From: Neisseria weixii
GTDB lineage: Bacteria > Pseudomonadota > Gammaproteobacteria > Burkholderiales > Neisseriaceae
Direction of reading: 5' to 3'
NCBI RefSeq assembly: GCF_002327085.1
Contig: NZ_CP023429.1
Coordinates: forward strand, 1,302,001 to 1,366,000
Length of the DNA: 64,000 bases
The notes beneath the pieces are model-generated. The model had not been told where the DNA came from. It ran no database searches and worked only from the letters and a program-made list of their open reading frames with translations. Position 1 is the first letter of the stretch, and each line of letters begins with the position of its first letter. Of this stretch, positions 25,105 through 36,416 are shown one piece after another. A program made the position numbers and the translations under genes.

Positions 25105-28100
25105 ATGAACAAAACCCTCTACAAAGTGATTTTCAATAAAAAACGCGGTTGCATGATGGTTGTCGCTGAAAACACCACTCATGAGGGTAAGTCAGCCGCC
25201 GATACAACAGCTTAATCCGTTGAAGTGGCTATGGGTTCGGTTCATTCAGCATTCTCCGTATTATCCTTTTCTGTATCATTAATTTTAGGCGCAGCCAGTA
25301 TTTTGGTCGCGCCTTTAACTTTTGCAGAGGGTATCGTTGCCGATAAAACCGCCCCTAAAACCCAACAACCCACCATTTTGCAAACAGGCAACGGTACACC
25401 GCAAATCAACATTCAACCCCCTACTTCGGCGGGGGTTTCTATCAATCAGTACCAGCAGTTTGATGTCAATAACAAAGGGGCAATTTTAAATAACAGTCGT
25501 GGTCATACCCAAACGCAATTAGGTGGCTGGATTCAAGGCAATCCTTGGTTGGCAGGTGGTCAAGCACGCATAATTGTCAATCAAGTCAATTCTGCCAATC
25601 CATCTTTATTAAATGGTTATATTGAAGTGGGTGGGCGGCGAGCAGAAGTGGTAATTGCCAATCCTGCGGGCATTCAAGTGAATGGCGCAGGATTTATTAA
25701 TGCCTCTCGCGCCACTTTGACCACAGGTATGCCACAATACCAAGCAGGGGCTTTAACAGGTTTTGCTGTGCAACAAGGCAGTATTGGGATAACTGGGCAA
25801 GGTTTGGATGCCAGTCAAACCGATTACACCCAATTATTGAGCCAAGCAGTCAAAATAGATGCGCCGATTTGGGGCAAAGATGTACGCATATTGGTGGGAC
25901 AAAATAATGTGTCCGCAGATGGGACGGTGTATGCAGTAAACAATATTTCAGGCAGCCAATCATCAACCAACAACCCATCTACTGCTACCATTTCAAGCAC
26001 ACCACTGTATGCCATAGACACAGGTGCATTAGGCGGTATGTATGCTGGCAAAATCACCTTAATCAGCACAGCACAACAAGCTGGTATTGGTAATCAAGGG
26101 CAACTGTTTGCTTCTGCTGGCAATGTTGCCATTGATGCCAAAGGGCAGTTGAGCAATAGCGGCACAATTGCTGCTACGAATGCGCAAGATGCCAACAATT
26201 TGGCGGAACACAAAGTCAATATCCGCAGTCAAACTGTTGAAAATAGCGGTACAATTGCATCACAACAAAGCACGCAACTTCAAACCCAATCTATTCAAAA
26301 TAGCGGCACATTATTGTCTTCTGGCGAATTGTCTATTCGCAATTCAGGCAGCCTGAAAAATGAGGCATCAGGTACGATTGAAGCCGCCCGTTTGGCTATC
26401 CATACCGATACGCTCAACAATCAAGGTAAACTCGCCCAAACAGGTTTGCAAAAACTCTATATTGCAGCACAGGGCAAAATGGATAATCGTGGCCGCATTG
26501 GTTTGCCGGATACGATACCTGCGTCATCAAATGGTTCAAACAGCAATACAGGAAATCACACTCCGAACACATCTTCAAATTCCTCCCCTACCGCACCGAC
26601 CACTGCAGCAGGTGCAGGTAGTGCAGCCGTTAGTACAGTTACATCAACCGCAGCCCCGACCTTTGCTGATGGTTTGATTCAAACAAGTAATACTTTAACC
26701 AATTCAGGCAGCATCATTGCCAATGGGCAAACCACCGTGGTGGCACAGCAAGGGTTAAATAATGCTGGGCAAATAGATGTTCATCAACTGGACGTAACAG
26801 GCGCAGCGTTTAACAATCAAAACGGGGCGTTAATCAGTGATAAGGCCCATATTCAAACAGATAGTTTCAATAATCAAAACGGCAACATCACAACACGTAA
26901 ACAGCTAACGATTGAAACCACTCGGCTGAATAATACTAATGGCAAATTGTTGTCGGCAGGCAAAGCTGATTTAACCGTTTCAGGCAGCCTGAATAATGCC
27001 CGACAAGCAGAAATTCAAGCCAAGCATTTAACGCTCAATACAGGTCATTTAAATAACGCGGGTAATATTTTGGGCGAAGGCAGTAGCCGTATTGCCAGTC
27101 AAAACAGCTTACGCAATTCAGGCAGCATTGCTATTGGACAACTGACAGCAAAAGGTCAAATCTTAAATAATGCGCAAGGGCAAATTGTTGTAGATACAGC
27201 CAATGTTCAAAGTCAGCAACTGCTGAATCGAAACGGCAATATCACGACCACACAACAACTGACTGTTCATAGCCAAAAGGTAGATAACCAACAGGGCAAA
27301 CTCTTGTCTGCTGGAAATGCACAATTTACCGTTTCAGGCAGCCTAAACAATCAAAATGGCGAAATAGCAACCAACCAACAACTCGCCATTCATGATGATA
27401 AGCGGCATACCCTTGAGATTGATAATACAGATGGCACGATTCAATCAGGTCATGATGTTTCTATTCAAGCCAAATCTTTATCCAATAAAGGCACGCTTGC
27501 CGCTGACGATAAGCTCGATATTGCACTGCAAGATGATTTCCATGTAGAGCGCAACATCGTAGCAGGTAATGAGCTTTTATTCAGTACACAAGGCAGCCTG
27601 CAAAATGCACATACTTTGCAAGCAGGTAAATACATTCAAATTCAAGCGAACAGCATCAATAATGAAGCGCAAGGCAGTATTCAATCAAGTGGTACAACAG
27701 ATATTGCCGCGCAGCAAAGTTTGGATAATCGCGGCTTAATCGATGGACAGCAAACCAAAATTCAAGCCGAACAGGTGCGTAACATCGGTACAGGTCGGAT
27801 TTATGGCGATAACGTAGCCATTGCTGCCACTCGTTTAGACAATCAAGATGAAAATGGCACTGGTGCCACCATTGCTGCACGAGAAAACTTGAACTTAGGA
27901 ATTAATCAATTAAACAACCGTGAAAACAGTCTGATTTACAGTGGCAATGATATGGCGATTGGTGGTGCATTAGATGCCAAAGGTCAAGCCGTAGGTAGAG
28001 CTCAAAGTCTGCACAACGCCAGTGCCACTATCGAAGCCGCAGGCAAAATGCGTTTAGGTGTTGAAACGTTGCGTAATACCAATGAGCATTTGCAAACGCA

Positions 28101-31100
28101 AGTAGTAGAGACAGGGCGCGAGCGTATTGTGGATTACGAAGCACAAGGACGCAACGAACGTTTACGCGAAGGCATGCAACAAACACAGGGTTGGTTTACC
28201 TACGATGATGAATCCATCCATCTGCGTACACCAGACGGCGCAACCCATGAGCAATGGCACAAATACGATTACGACCAAATTACTCAAGAAACCCAAGTTA
28301 CTCAAACTGCGCCAGCCAAAATCATTGCAGGTGGCAATTTAACCATTGATGCCGAAAAAGTCTTCAATACCGACAGCCAAATCATCGCTGGCGGCAGCCT
28401 AATTGCGCCTACCGAACAAAACGGTTTGCACAATAAGCAAACCTTTGGGCAAAAAATCGTTTCCAGTGAAAATGGTAAATTACACCGCTATTGGCGTGAG
28501 AGACATAAAGGGCGTGATGAAACAGGTTATGACGTATCCTCATACACACTACCTACCGAAATCCAACAATCTCTCACTGGGTTCATTTGCTTACGAGTCC
28601 AACCGTAAAGCAACCAGCCATACTGGGCCCGAACAAAACGCAGGTTTGCAGTTGGGTGGTTGGGACAACATTCGCACGCTAACCAATCAAGTAAACATAC
28701 TGAATGGTACAGGCAGCTCTGCCTTACTACCCACCAGTAGCCTATTTACCATCCATCCAAATCACAATGGTTATTTGGTAGAAACCGACCCACGCTTTAC
28801 CAACTACCGCCAATGGATAAGCAGTGAGTATATGCTGTCTGCGCTCAAAACAGACTCTGCTCGATTACACAAACGTCTGGGTGATGGTTACTACGAGCAA
28901 CGTCTCATCAACGAACAAATTACTGCACTCACAGGACACCGCCGTTTAGATGGTTACCAAAACGATGAAGAGCAATTCAAAGCGTTGATGGATAATGGTA
29001 TTACGGCAGCCAAAGCCATGAATCTCAGTGTCGGCATTGCATTGAGTGCCGAACAGGTAGCGCAGCTGACCAGCGACATCGTTTGGTTAGTGCAAAAAGA
29101 AGTCAAACTCCCTGATGGCGGTACGCAAACCGTATTGGTGCCGCAAGTTTATGTACGCGTTCAAAATGGCGACATAGACGGCAAAGGCGCATTATTGTCA
29201 GGTAATAATGTACAAATAGACGTTTCAGGCAGCCTGAAAAACTTAGGTACCATTGCAGGGCGCAATGCGCTTATTATTAACACCGATACTTTAGACAATA
29301 TCGGTGGACGTGTTCATGCTCAAAAAGCAGCTGTTTCTGCTACGCAAGACATCAACAATATTGGTGGCGGTCTCTCCGCTGAACAGGCATTATTGCTAAA
29401 AGCAGGCAACAACATCAACAGCCAAAGCACAACCGCCGGCAGCCAAAATGCGCAAGGCAGTAGCACTTACCTAGACCGAGTAGCAGGTATTTACATCACA
29501 GGTAAGGAAAAAGGTGTTTTAGCAGCACAAGCAGGCAAGGACATCAACTTCATTGCCAGTCAAATCAGCAATCAATCAACGCAAGGGCAAACCCAGCTGC
29601 AAGCAGGACGCGACATCAATTTAGATGCCGTACAAACCGGCAAACATCAAGAAACCCATTTTGATGCCGACAACCACATTATTCGCGCTTCAACTAATGA
29701 AGTCGGCAGCAGTATTCAAACACAAGGCGATGTTACTCTGTTGGCAGACAACAACCTTAATGCCAAAGCTGCCGAAGTCAGCAGCGCAAACGGCACGCTT
29801 GCCGTATCCGCTAAAAATGACATTAATATCAGCGCGGGCATCAATACTACTCAAGCTGATGATGCGTCCAAACACACAGGCAGAAGCGGCGGCGGTAATA
29901 AATTAGTCATTACCGATAAAGCCCAAAGTCATAACGAAACCGCTCAAAGCAGCACTTTTGACGGCAAACAAGTTTTATTGCAGGCTGGACACGATGCCAC
30001 CATCAGTGGCAGCAATGTCATTTCCGACAGCGGCACCCTGATTCAAGCAGGCAATAATGTTCACATTGGCACAATCCAAACTCAAAACCAAAGTAAAACC
30101 TATCATCAAACCAAAAAATCAGGATTGATGAGCGCAGGTATTGGCTTCACGATTGGCAGCAAAAAAGATACGCTGGAAAACCAATCCCAAAGCACAGAAC
30201 ATACAGGCAGCACCGTAGGCAGTATCAAAGGCGATACCACCATTATTGCAGGCAAACAATACACCCAAATCGGCAGTACCGTTTCCAGCCCTGAGGGCAA
30301 TCTCCTAATTGCCGCAAAAAACATCAATATTAAAGCTGCGCAAAACCAGTTTGACAACAAAACTACCCAAACCTACGAACAAAAAGGTTTAACGGTGGCA
30401 TTCAGCTCGCCTGTTACCGATTTGGCGCAACAAGCTATTGCCATCGCACAAAGTGGTAAACAAGTCGGACAAAGCAAAAACGATCGCGTCAATGCCATGG
30501 CAGCCGCCAATGCAGGTTGGCAAGCCTATCAAACAGGCAAGAGCGCGCAAGATTTAGTCAATGGAACAACCAATGCCAAGCAAATCAGCATTTCCATTAC
30601 CTACGGCGAACAGAAAAACCAACAAACCACCCAAATTCAAGCAAACGAAGCCCGCGCGAGCCAAATCCAATCAGGCGGACAAACCACATTAATCGCCACA
30701 GGTGCAGGCGAACAATCTAATATCAACATCATAGGCGCAGGCGTTGTAGGCAAAGCAGGAACTACCCTAATTGCTGATAACCAAATCAATCTGCAATCAG
30801 CCGAACAAACCAATACCGAACGTAGCCAAAACAAATCAGCAGGTTGGAATGCAGGTGCTGCTGTTTCATTCGGGCAAGGTGGCTGGTCATTAGGCTTTAC
30901 CGCAGGCGGCAATGTTGGCAAAGGCTACGGCAATGGCGACAGCATTCCCCACCGACATACCCATGTTGGCGATTCAAATAGCCAAACCATTATCCAAAGC
31001 AACGGCGACACCATGCTCAAAGGCGCACAAGTCATAGGTAAAGGCGTACAAGTTGATGCCAAAAACCTGCATATCCAAAGCGTACAAGACAGCGAGGGCT

Positions 31101-33144
31101 ACCAAAGCAAACAACAAAACGGCAGCGCACAAGTAACCATAGGCTATGGCTTCAGTGCTGGTGGCGATTACAGCCAAAGCCACATCAATGCCGAACACCA
31201 AAGCGTTACCCAACAAAGCGGTATCTTTGCTGGTGATGACGGCTATCAAATCCAAATAAAAGACAACACCGACCTTAAAGGCGCATTGATAACTTCCAGC
31301 CAAAGCGCAGAAGACAACGGTAAAAACCGATTTGCCACAGGTACACTCAGCTTCAGCGACATTCAAAACCGCAGCAGCTACGATGGCGAGAGCTTCGGTG
31401 TTGGTGCGAGTATTGCTGTGAGTGGCGATACATTAGGACAGGGAGCGCAAAATAATCCGCAAGAAAGCCGCTTAAAAACCGTAGCCGATAAAAACGGCAC
31501 AGGTTCGTCTATCGGTTACGGCAGCGACAGCAACAGTCAAAGCAGCGTAACAAAAAGCGGCATCAATACGCGCAACATCATCATTACCGATAAACAAAAG
31601 CAAATCCAGCTGACTGGCAAAACAGCCGAGCAAAGCAAAGCCGAAATTCACACCAAGCTAAATACTGAAGCCCTACAAGAGAACCCAAATCTTTCAGGCA
31701 GCCTGAAAAATACCTTTGACAAAGATGCGGTGCAAAGTGAGTTGGATTTGCAGAGAACGGTTAGCCAGCAATTCAGTCAAACCAGCCAGCAAGCAGGGAC
31801 GCACATCAACAAAAAATATGATGAGCAAAAAGTAAAAGAAAAAGCTGCCATAAAAGCTGCTGAAGAAGCGTTAGCCAATAATGATATGGCAACCTATGTC
31901 ATTAAACTGCAAGAAGCGGCTAATGCAGAAAAATCAGCGGCAAATTGGCAACGTGGTGGCGTATTGCTCAATATGATAAGCGCAGGATTAAGTGCGCCCA
32001 CTCAGAGTACAGCAGGGATTGCCGCAGCGACTGCATCGCCAGCATTGTCATATCAAATCGGACAACACTTCAAAGGATTAGCCCAAGAAAACCAACGCAG
32101 TGGCAAAACAGAAAATGCCGAACCCACCACAGGACAACAAACCGCCCATATACTCGCCCATGCAGTATTAGGCGCGGCAACTGCTGCGGCAGGAGAGCAT
32201 AATGCACTGGCAGGAGCGATAAGCGCAGGTGGTGCGGAAGCGGCTGCGCCTGTGATTGGTAAATGGCTATATGGAAAAGACAAAGGAAGCGATTTAACGG
32301 CAGAAGAGAAAGAGGCTGTAACGGCGATTACGAACTTGCTGGGGACTGCTGCGGGTGGGGCTGTTGGGAATAGCACAGCCAATGCGGTACAGGGCAGCCT
32401 GAATGCGCAGGGGCGGTGGAGAATAATCACTTACGAAAAGGGCAACGGGAAATTAAAAAAGCTGAATTACGTTCCTGCAAAGGGGATTTCTTGTGTGAAT
32501 TAAAAGTTGAAGAAAAATGGGAGCAGATAGGCTTACAAAACCTACGAGAACTGTATGCAGCTTGTGATAAAGGTATTAAGACAGCAGAATGTAATAATTT
32601 CAGAAATCAAATTGATACATCTACATATCAAGGAAAGCGAGATTACAACTATCCTACTGGATTGGAATTAAAAAGCGAATTGGCTGGAGCAATAGGAGTC
32701 GGTCCTCAAGTCAATGGTAAGGTCACTATAACATTAGGTAATAGAGGTTCTTCTGCACAAGCAGAGGGTGGAATTGGTTTAGGCATCGGCGTGATAGCTT
32801 CTGGTGGTATATCAAAACAAACAAGAAAATTAGAAATTGATGATAATAAGAGTTTTGATGCAACAACAGAATATACCATATGGAATCCTAAATTCGGTTC
32901 CAATCCTTCTGATAATAATGCAACACTAGGTACAAAATTAGAACTGGAAGGTAAAGCATTAATATTTCATGGGAATGCAAGTATATATGGAGGAAGGGAA
33001 TATAAATCCAATAATAGTTCTTCTATATACAGAGGAGCGGAAGGAAAGGTTTCGACAAAAACACAAATAGGTAGTGGATTGATGCTTAAATGGGATATTT
33101 GGAATGGCAGGACTCAGAAATATGACTATAAAATTAAAAGATAA
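25105..33144 (+). pseudogene. tpsA: Giant TpsA/CdiA-like exoprotein with VENN toxin tail, broken three times
   Basis: A secreted filamentous two-partner-secretion exoprotein of about 2,680 residues if repaired. Start at 25105 (MNKTLYKVIFNKKRG), an extended signal peptide region; codon 37 is TAA in the same frame, before the hydrophobic signal core (VLSFSVSLILGAASIL). The TPS domain follows, with VNSANPSLLNGYIEVGG and VIANPAGIQVNGAGF, then long haemagglutinin repeats rich in NNQ/NSG. A frame change near 28588 fits loss of a CT unit from CTCTC, and one near 32410 fits loss of one G. Repair exposes AVENN at 32413-32427, the marker before variable toxin tails. Five AGGCAGCCTGAA motifs or near copies lie inside. 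Confidence 0.85.
32416..33144 (+). CDS. Variable C-terminal toxin-like domain of the TpsA/CdiA exoprotein
   Basis: The part after VENN, about 238 residues, in a frame one base off from the upstream gene. The first 65 or so residues (KGQREIKKAELRSCKGDFLC ... AACDKGIKTAECNN) hold four Cys and look like a pre-toxin/entry segment. The rest (TGLELKSELAGAIGVGPQVN, then a Gly-rich stretch GGIGLGIGVIASGGIS and a beta-rich end SGLMLKWDIWNGRTQKYDYK) matches no toxin family I know. The Gly-rich hydrophobic stretch suggests membrane insertion, but no catalytic motif is visible. The candidate immunity gene starts 11 bases after the stop. Confidence 0.65.
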   Translation: MENNHLRKGQREIKKAELRSCKGDFLCELKVEEKWEQIGLQNLRELYAACDKGIKTAECNNFRNQIDTSTYQGKRDYNYPTGLELKSELAGAIGVGPQVNGKVTITLGNRGSSAQAEGGIGLGIGVIASGGISKQTRKLEIDDNKSFDATTEYTIWNPKFGSNPSDNNATLGTKLELEGKALIFHGNASIYGGREYKSNNSSSIYRGAEGKVSTKTQIGSGLMLKWDIWNGRTQKYDYKIKR

Positions 33145-33154
33145 AGAAAACGCT

Positions 33155-33537
33155 ATGTTGGTTGCTAGTAAATTCCAAAGAAAAATGCGTTATCCTAAAT
33201 TGTTTTTTGTGATTTTTGGCATAATTTCAGGTTTGGCACTTATTCAAAAAATAATAACTGGTCATAGTTTTTTAGATAACACCATATTAGGAGTAATGTT
33301 TTTTATGTATTTCTTTTTTGGTGGGATAGGTACTGTTTTTTTATAATAATTGCTGGAATATGTCCGTATTGTCATGAATTTCAAAAACTGAATGGCACAG
33401 CTATTAGTTTAGATGACGATAATGTTACTTATTCAAAAGGGGTATCTCCATTTAATATCGATTATTGCAGTAAATGCGGCAATCCTTTGTCCCCAAAGGC
33501 AGTTGAACATGTTTTCAATCAATGTACTGATAATTAG
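33155..33537 (+). CDS. Candidate immunity protein: two membrane helices plus zinc ribbon, frame broken at T7
   Basis: Directly downstream of the toxin tail. The first frame (MLVASKFQRKMRYPKLFFVIFG...) has two membrane helices and stops after GGIGTVFL. The stop follows a run of seven T (33346-33352); with eight T the frame continues as FIIIAGICPYCHEF ... DYCSKCGNPLSPKAVEHV to a stop at 33537. The full protein is then about 127 residues with CPYC and CSKC, a zinc-ribbon pattern. Position after a VENN toxin tail is where the cognate immunity gene sits in CDI systems. Inferred, not demonstrated. An upstream ATG at 33122 is an alternative start. Confidence 0.6.
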
Positions 33538-33797
33538 CCAGCGTAGCCTGTGCAACATACCAACCGTGAAATGGCAGGGTGTGCATTCATGCACACGCGG
33601 TTTTAGCGATGCTTAACTTTATTTACTGCCTACGGCATGCTGTTCTAGCTTTGCATAAGTTCGTGTGGCTAAATCATAGATTTAGACACTCACTTATAGC
33701 CAAATCAGAGATTTGGATAAAACATGCAAGGCTGCCTGAAAAATACCCTTTACACTATTTTATTTTGTTTTAACCCTCCAAACTCCCCCCTTGAACT
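33538..33797. other. Intergenic region with inverted repeats and an AG-sim type DUS
   Basis: Contains related imperfect dyads (GGCTAAATCATAGATTTAG and GCCAAATCAGAGATTTGG), another dyad GTGTGCATTCATGCACAC, and AGGCTGCCTGAA at 33730-33741. No gene seen. Confidence 0.6.
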
Positions 33798-34253
33798 ATG
33801 CCTACCCCACCCCTAAACATCATCTCCCCAAAGCTCTTCCCCAATGAGACATGGAACGAAAGCGAAGCACTTGGTGCAATGACTTGGCTATGGCATCAAT
33901 CTGCCAGCCATCGCCAAGTGACTATTGCTGAGATGATGGCGTATGTATTACCTGTGTTAAAAAACGGTCAATTTGCTCTGTTTTGCAAGGGTACGCAACC
34001 AATTGGCTATATCTCTTGGGCATATTTTGATGAAGTGGCGCAGGCGCATTATTTGCAATCCGACCGCTATTTACGCGACAACAGTGATTGGAACTGCGGC
34101 GATAATATTTGGATTATCCAATGGTTTGCACCATTGGGACACAGCCATCAAATGCGCTCGGCTGTACGCCAGTTATTTCCCAATACAACAGTACGCGCTC
34201 TGTATCATAAGGGAGCGGATAAGGGTTTGAGGGTTTTAACCTTTGGAGCTTAA
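33798..34253 (+). CDS. Toxin-activating lysine acyltransferase (HlyC/RtxC family)
   Basis: Transfers a fatty acyl group from acyl-ACP to lysines of a secreted toxin in the cytoplasm. 151 residues. ALGAMTWLWHQSASHRQ aligns with the HlyC active-site segment, putting the catalytic His at residue 38. The second conserved block is WNCGDNIWIIQWFAPLGH with the conserved Asp. The C-terminal YHKGADKGLRVLTF fits the family. HlyC-type genes are known next to some neisserial tpsA/tpsB loci, but their target there is unclear. The ORF is intact, the only island cargo gene apart from the transposase that clearly is. Confidence 0.85.
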   Translation: MPTPPLNIISPKLFPNETWNESEALGAMTWLWHQSASHRQVTIAEMMAYVLPVLKNGQFALFCKGTQPIGYISWAYFDEVAQAHYLQSDRYLRDNSDWNCGDNIWIIQWFAPLGHSHQMRSAVRQLFPNTTVRALYHKGADKGLRVLTFGA

Positions 34254-34328
34254 TGCAACCGTGTCTTAAATGTAACCATGTATTCAATCAATACTTATTG
34301 ATGATTTTATTAACTTTGCGACCACACC

Positions 34329-36122
34329 ATGAAACTTCATTTATTTGCCTAATATTCGCCTCTTGTCTTTGTGCTGCTTATCGGCAGGTATCATCGCTCC
34401 TGCTACTTTGTTCGCCGCGCCTAACCCTGCTGAAATCCGTTTGCAACAAGATATTTTGCAACGCCAACGCGAAGAACAGTTGCGTCAAACGATGCAGCCT
34501 GAAACAGATGTGCGTTTGGATAGTGGGCAGGTTAATGAAACAGTCAATCAGCCTGTTGGCAATGACGACAGCCAACCGTGTTTTGCGATTAATGAAGTGG
34601 TTTTAGAAGGCGAACACCATCAAAAATTCCAGTTTGCTTTAAAACGCGCATTGCATGAAACAGGTTTTCAGGCAGGCAAATGTTTGAATGCGGGCGATAT
34701 TAACCGCATCATGACCGTAGCGCAGAATGCAGTTATCGGACGCGGTTTCACCACCACACGCATTTTGGCTGCACCGCAGGATTTAAACAGCGGTAAGTTG
34801 GTATTAACGGTGTTGGCTGGGTATTTGAAAAACATTGAGATTGATGTGTCGCAAAAGGATGAAACTCATGCGGATAGAATTGCGGCATTTCAAAACGAAT
34901 TCCCCACCCGTTCAGACGGCATCTTGAATTTACGCGATTTGGAACAGGGTTTGGAGAATTTAAAGCGTATTCCAACAGCGGGCGCGGATATTCAAATTGT
35001 GCCAGTGGACGGCGTACCCAATCAAAGCACGGTGTTGGTAAAGTGGCAGCAACGATTGTTGCCTTAACGTTTAAATGTGGGCATTGATGATTCAGGCACG
35101 AAAGCAACAGGCAAATATCAAGGCAATATCAAGGCAATGTTACTTTTTCAGCGGATAATCCACTGGGATTGAGTGATTTGTTTTATGTGAACTATGGACA
35201 TTCAATCGGCAATGTACCCGATGAAACAGGCCGTTCAGGCAGCCTGAAAAAAGGCAACAGCCGCAATTATGCCGTCCACTATTCCGTTCCCTTTGGCAAA
35301 TGGACATGGGCATTTAATCACAGCGGCTACCGTTATCATCAGGCTGTGGCAGGTTTGGCCGAAGCCTACGACTACAACGGCAAAAGTTACAATACAGATT
35401 TTGGTTTCAACCGCTTAATCTACCGCGATGCCAAACGCAAAACACATTTGGGTGCAAAATTGTGGACTCGTGAAACACAAAGCTATATTGATGACGCAGA
35501 AATCACGGTACAACGCCGCAAAACCGCAGGCTGGTTGGCTGAGTTAAGCCATAAAGAATACATCGGCAGCAGCACCGCCAATTTTAAAATCGCCTACAAA
35601 TGCGGCACAGGCATGAGCGATGCTCTGCCAGCGCCCGAAGAAGCCTTTGGCGAAGGCACATCGCGCATGAAAATTTGGACAACAAGTGCCGATGTGAATA
35701 TTCCTTTCCAAATTGGTAAACAACCATTTGCTTACGACACAACCATCCAAGCACAATGGAATAAAACACCGCTCACAGCCCAAGACAAATTTGCCATTGG
35801 CGGTCGCTACACCGTACGCGGCTTTGATGGCGAATTGAGCCTAGCAGCCGAACGCGGTTGGTATTGGCGCAATGATTTGAGTTGGAACTTCAAACAAGGA
35901 CATCAGTTATATTTAGGTGCAGATGTGGGACGCGTTTCAGGACAATCCGCGCAATGGTTATTGGGACAAACTCTGGCTGGCGCAACGCTTGGTGTGCGCG
36001 GACAAATGAAAGCGGGTGGGCAACTGTATTATGATTTGTTCGCCAGCCGCGCTTTGAAAAAGCCCGAGGGCTTTGAAACGAAAAGATGGGTAACGGGGTT
36101 TCGGGTGGGGTATGGGTTTTAG
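34329..36122 (+). pseudogene. tpsB: TpsB outer-membrane transporter (Omp85/FhaC type), broken
   Basis: Exports TpsA across the outer membrane. After a signal-like start (ATG 34329 or TTG 34345; the two are in different frames) come the plug region, POTRA domains (CFAINEVVLEGEHH and NRIMTVAQNAVIGRGF), and the 16-strand barrel with the FhaC-type motif GGRYTVRGFDGE and final GFRVGYGF. Lesions: an in-frame TAA at about 35065 after WQQRLLP, and an 11-bp tandem duplication ATCAAGGCAAT at 35126-35147 that shifts the frame. Between them the reading NVGIDDSGTKATGKYQG is intact. These are not single-base losses, so real inactivation (or duplication-mediated switching) is likely. One AGGCAGCCTGAA and one AT-form DUS lie inside. 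Confidence 0.85.
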
Positions 36123-36133
36123 GAATATTGAAA

Positions 36134-36227
36134 GGGCTGTATTAGATTAGCCCTAAATATCACGCTAAATTCATAGAATTTTTAGCTACTCTTTGGTGTG
36201 TCAAAACTGATAATCTAATACAGCCCC
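36134..36227 (-). mobile_element. Internally deleted IS1016 end
   Basis: 94 bp between GGGCTGTATTAGATTAG and its inverted copy CTAATACAGCCCC. The interior, read on the minus strand, matches the right end of the 24332-25043 copy (CACACCAAAGAGTAGCTAAA versus TACGCCAAAAGAGCAGCTAAA). Inverted relative to that copy. Confidence 0.85.
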
Positions 36228-36416
36228 TAAATATTTATTATCAAATTCAAATTTTGCTTGCGAAAATGTCTTTTGAGTTAATCCCTGTATAATTGGCTGG
36301 CTGTTTTTATGTCTTTATGATTCATAATAATTCCTTTGCAAAAATATACGATTAAAATTAAAAAAGTGATTTATTCCATGCTAAAATTCAAACTGAATTT
36401 TAAGAGAATTTTAGCT

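Noticed and set aside
30974..31366. 130-codon minus-strand ORF in tpsA
   Set aside because: Shadow of the repeat-rich tpsA coding strand.
25100..32500. Recurrent short motifs (NNQNG, FSGSL codons) as a possible CRISPR or satellite array
   Set aside because: They are protein repeats of the haemagglutinin region with variable spacing, and the TTCAGGCAGCCTGAA motifs are uptake sequences.
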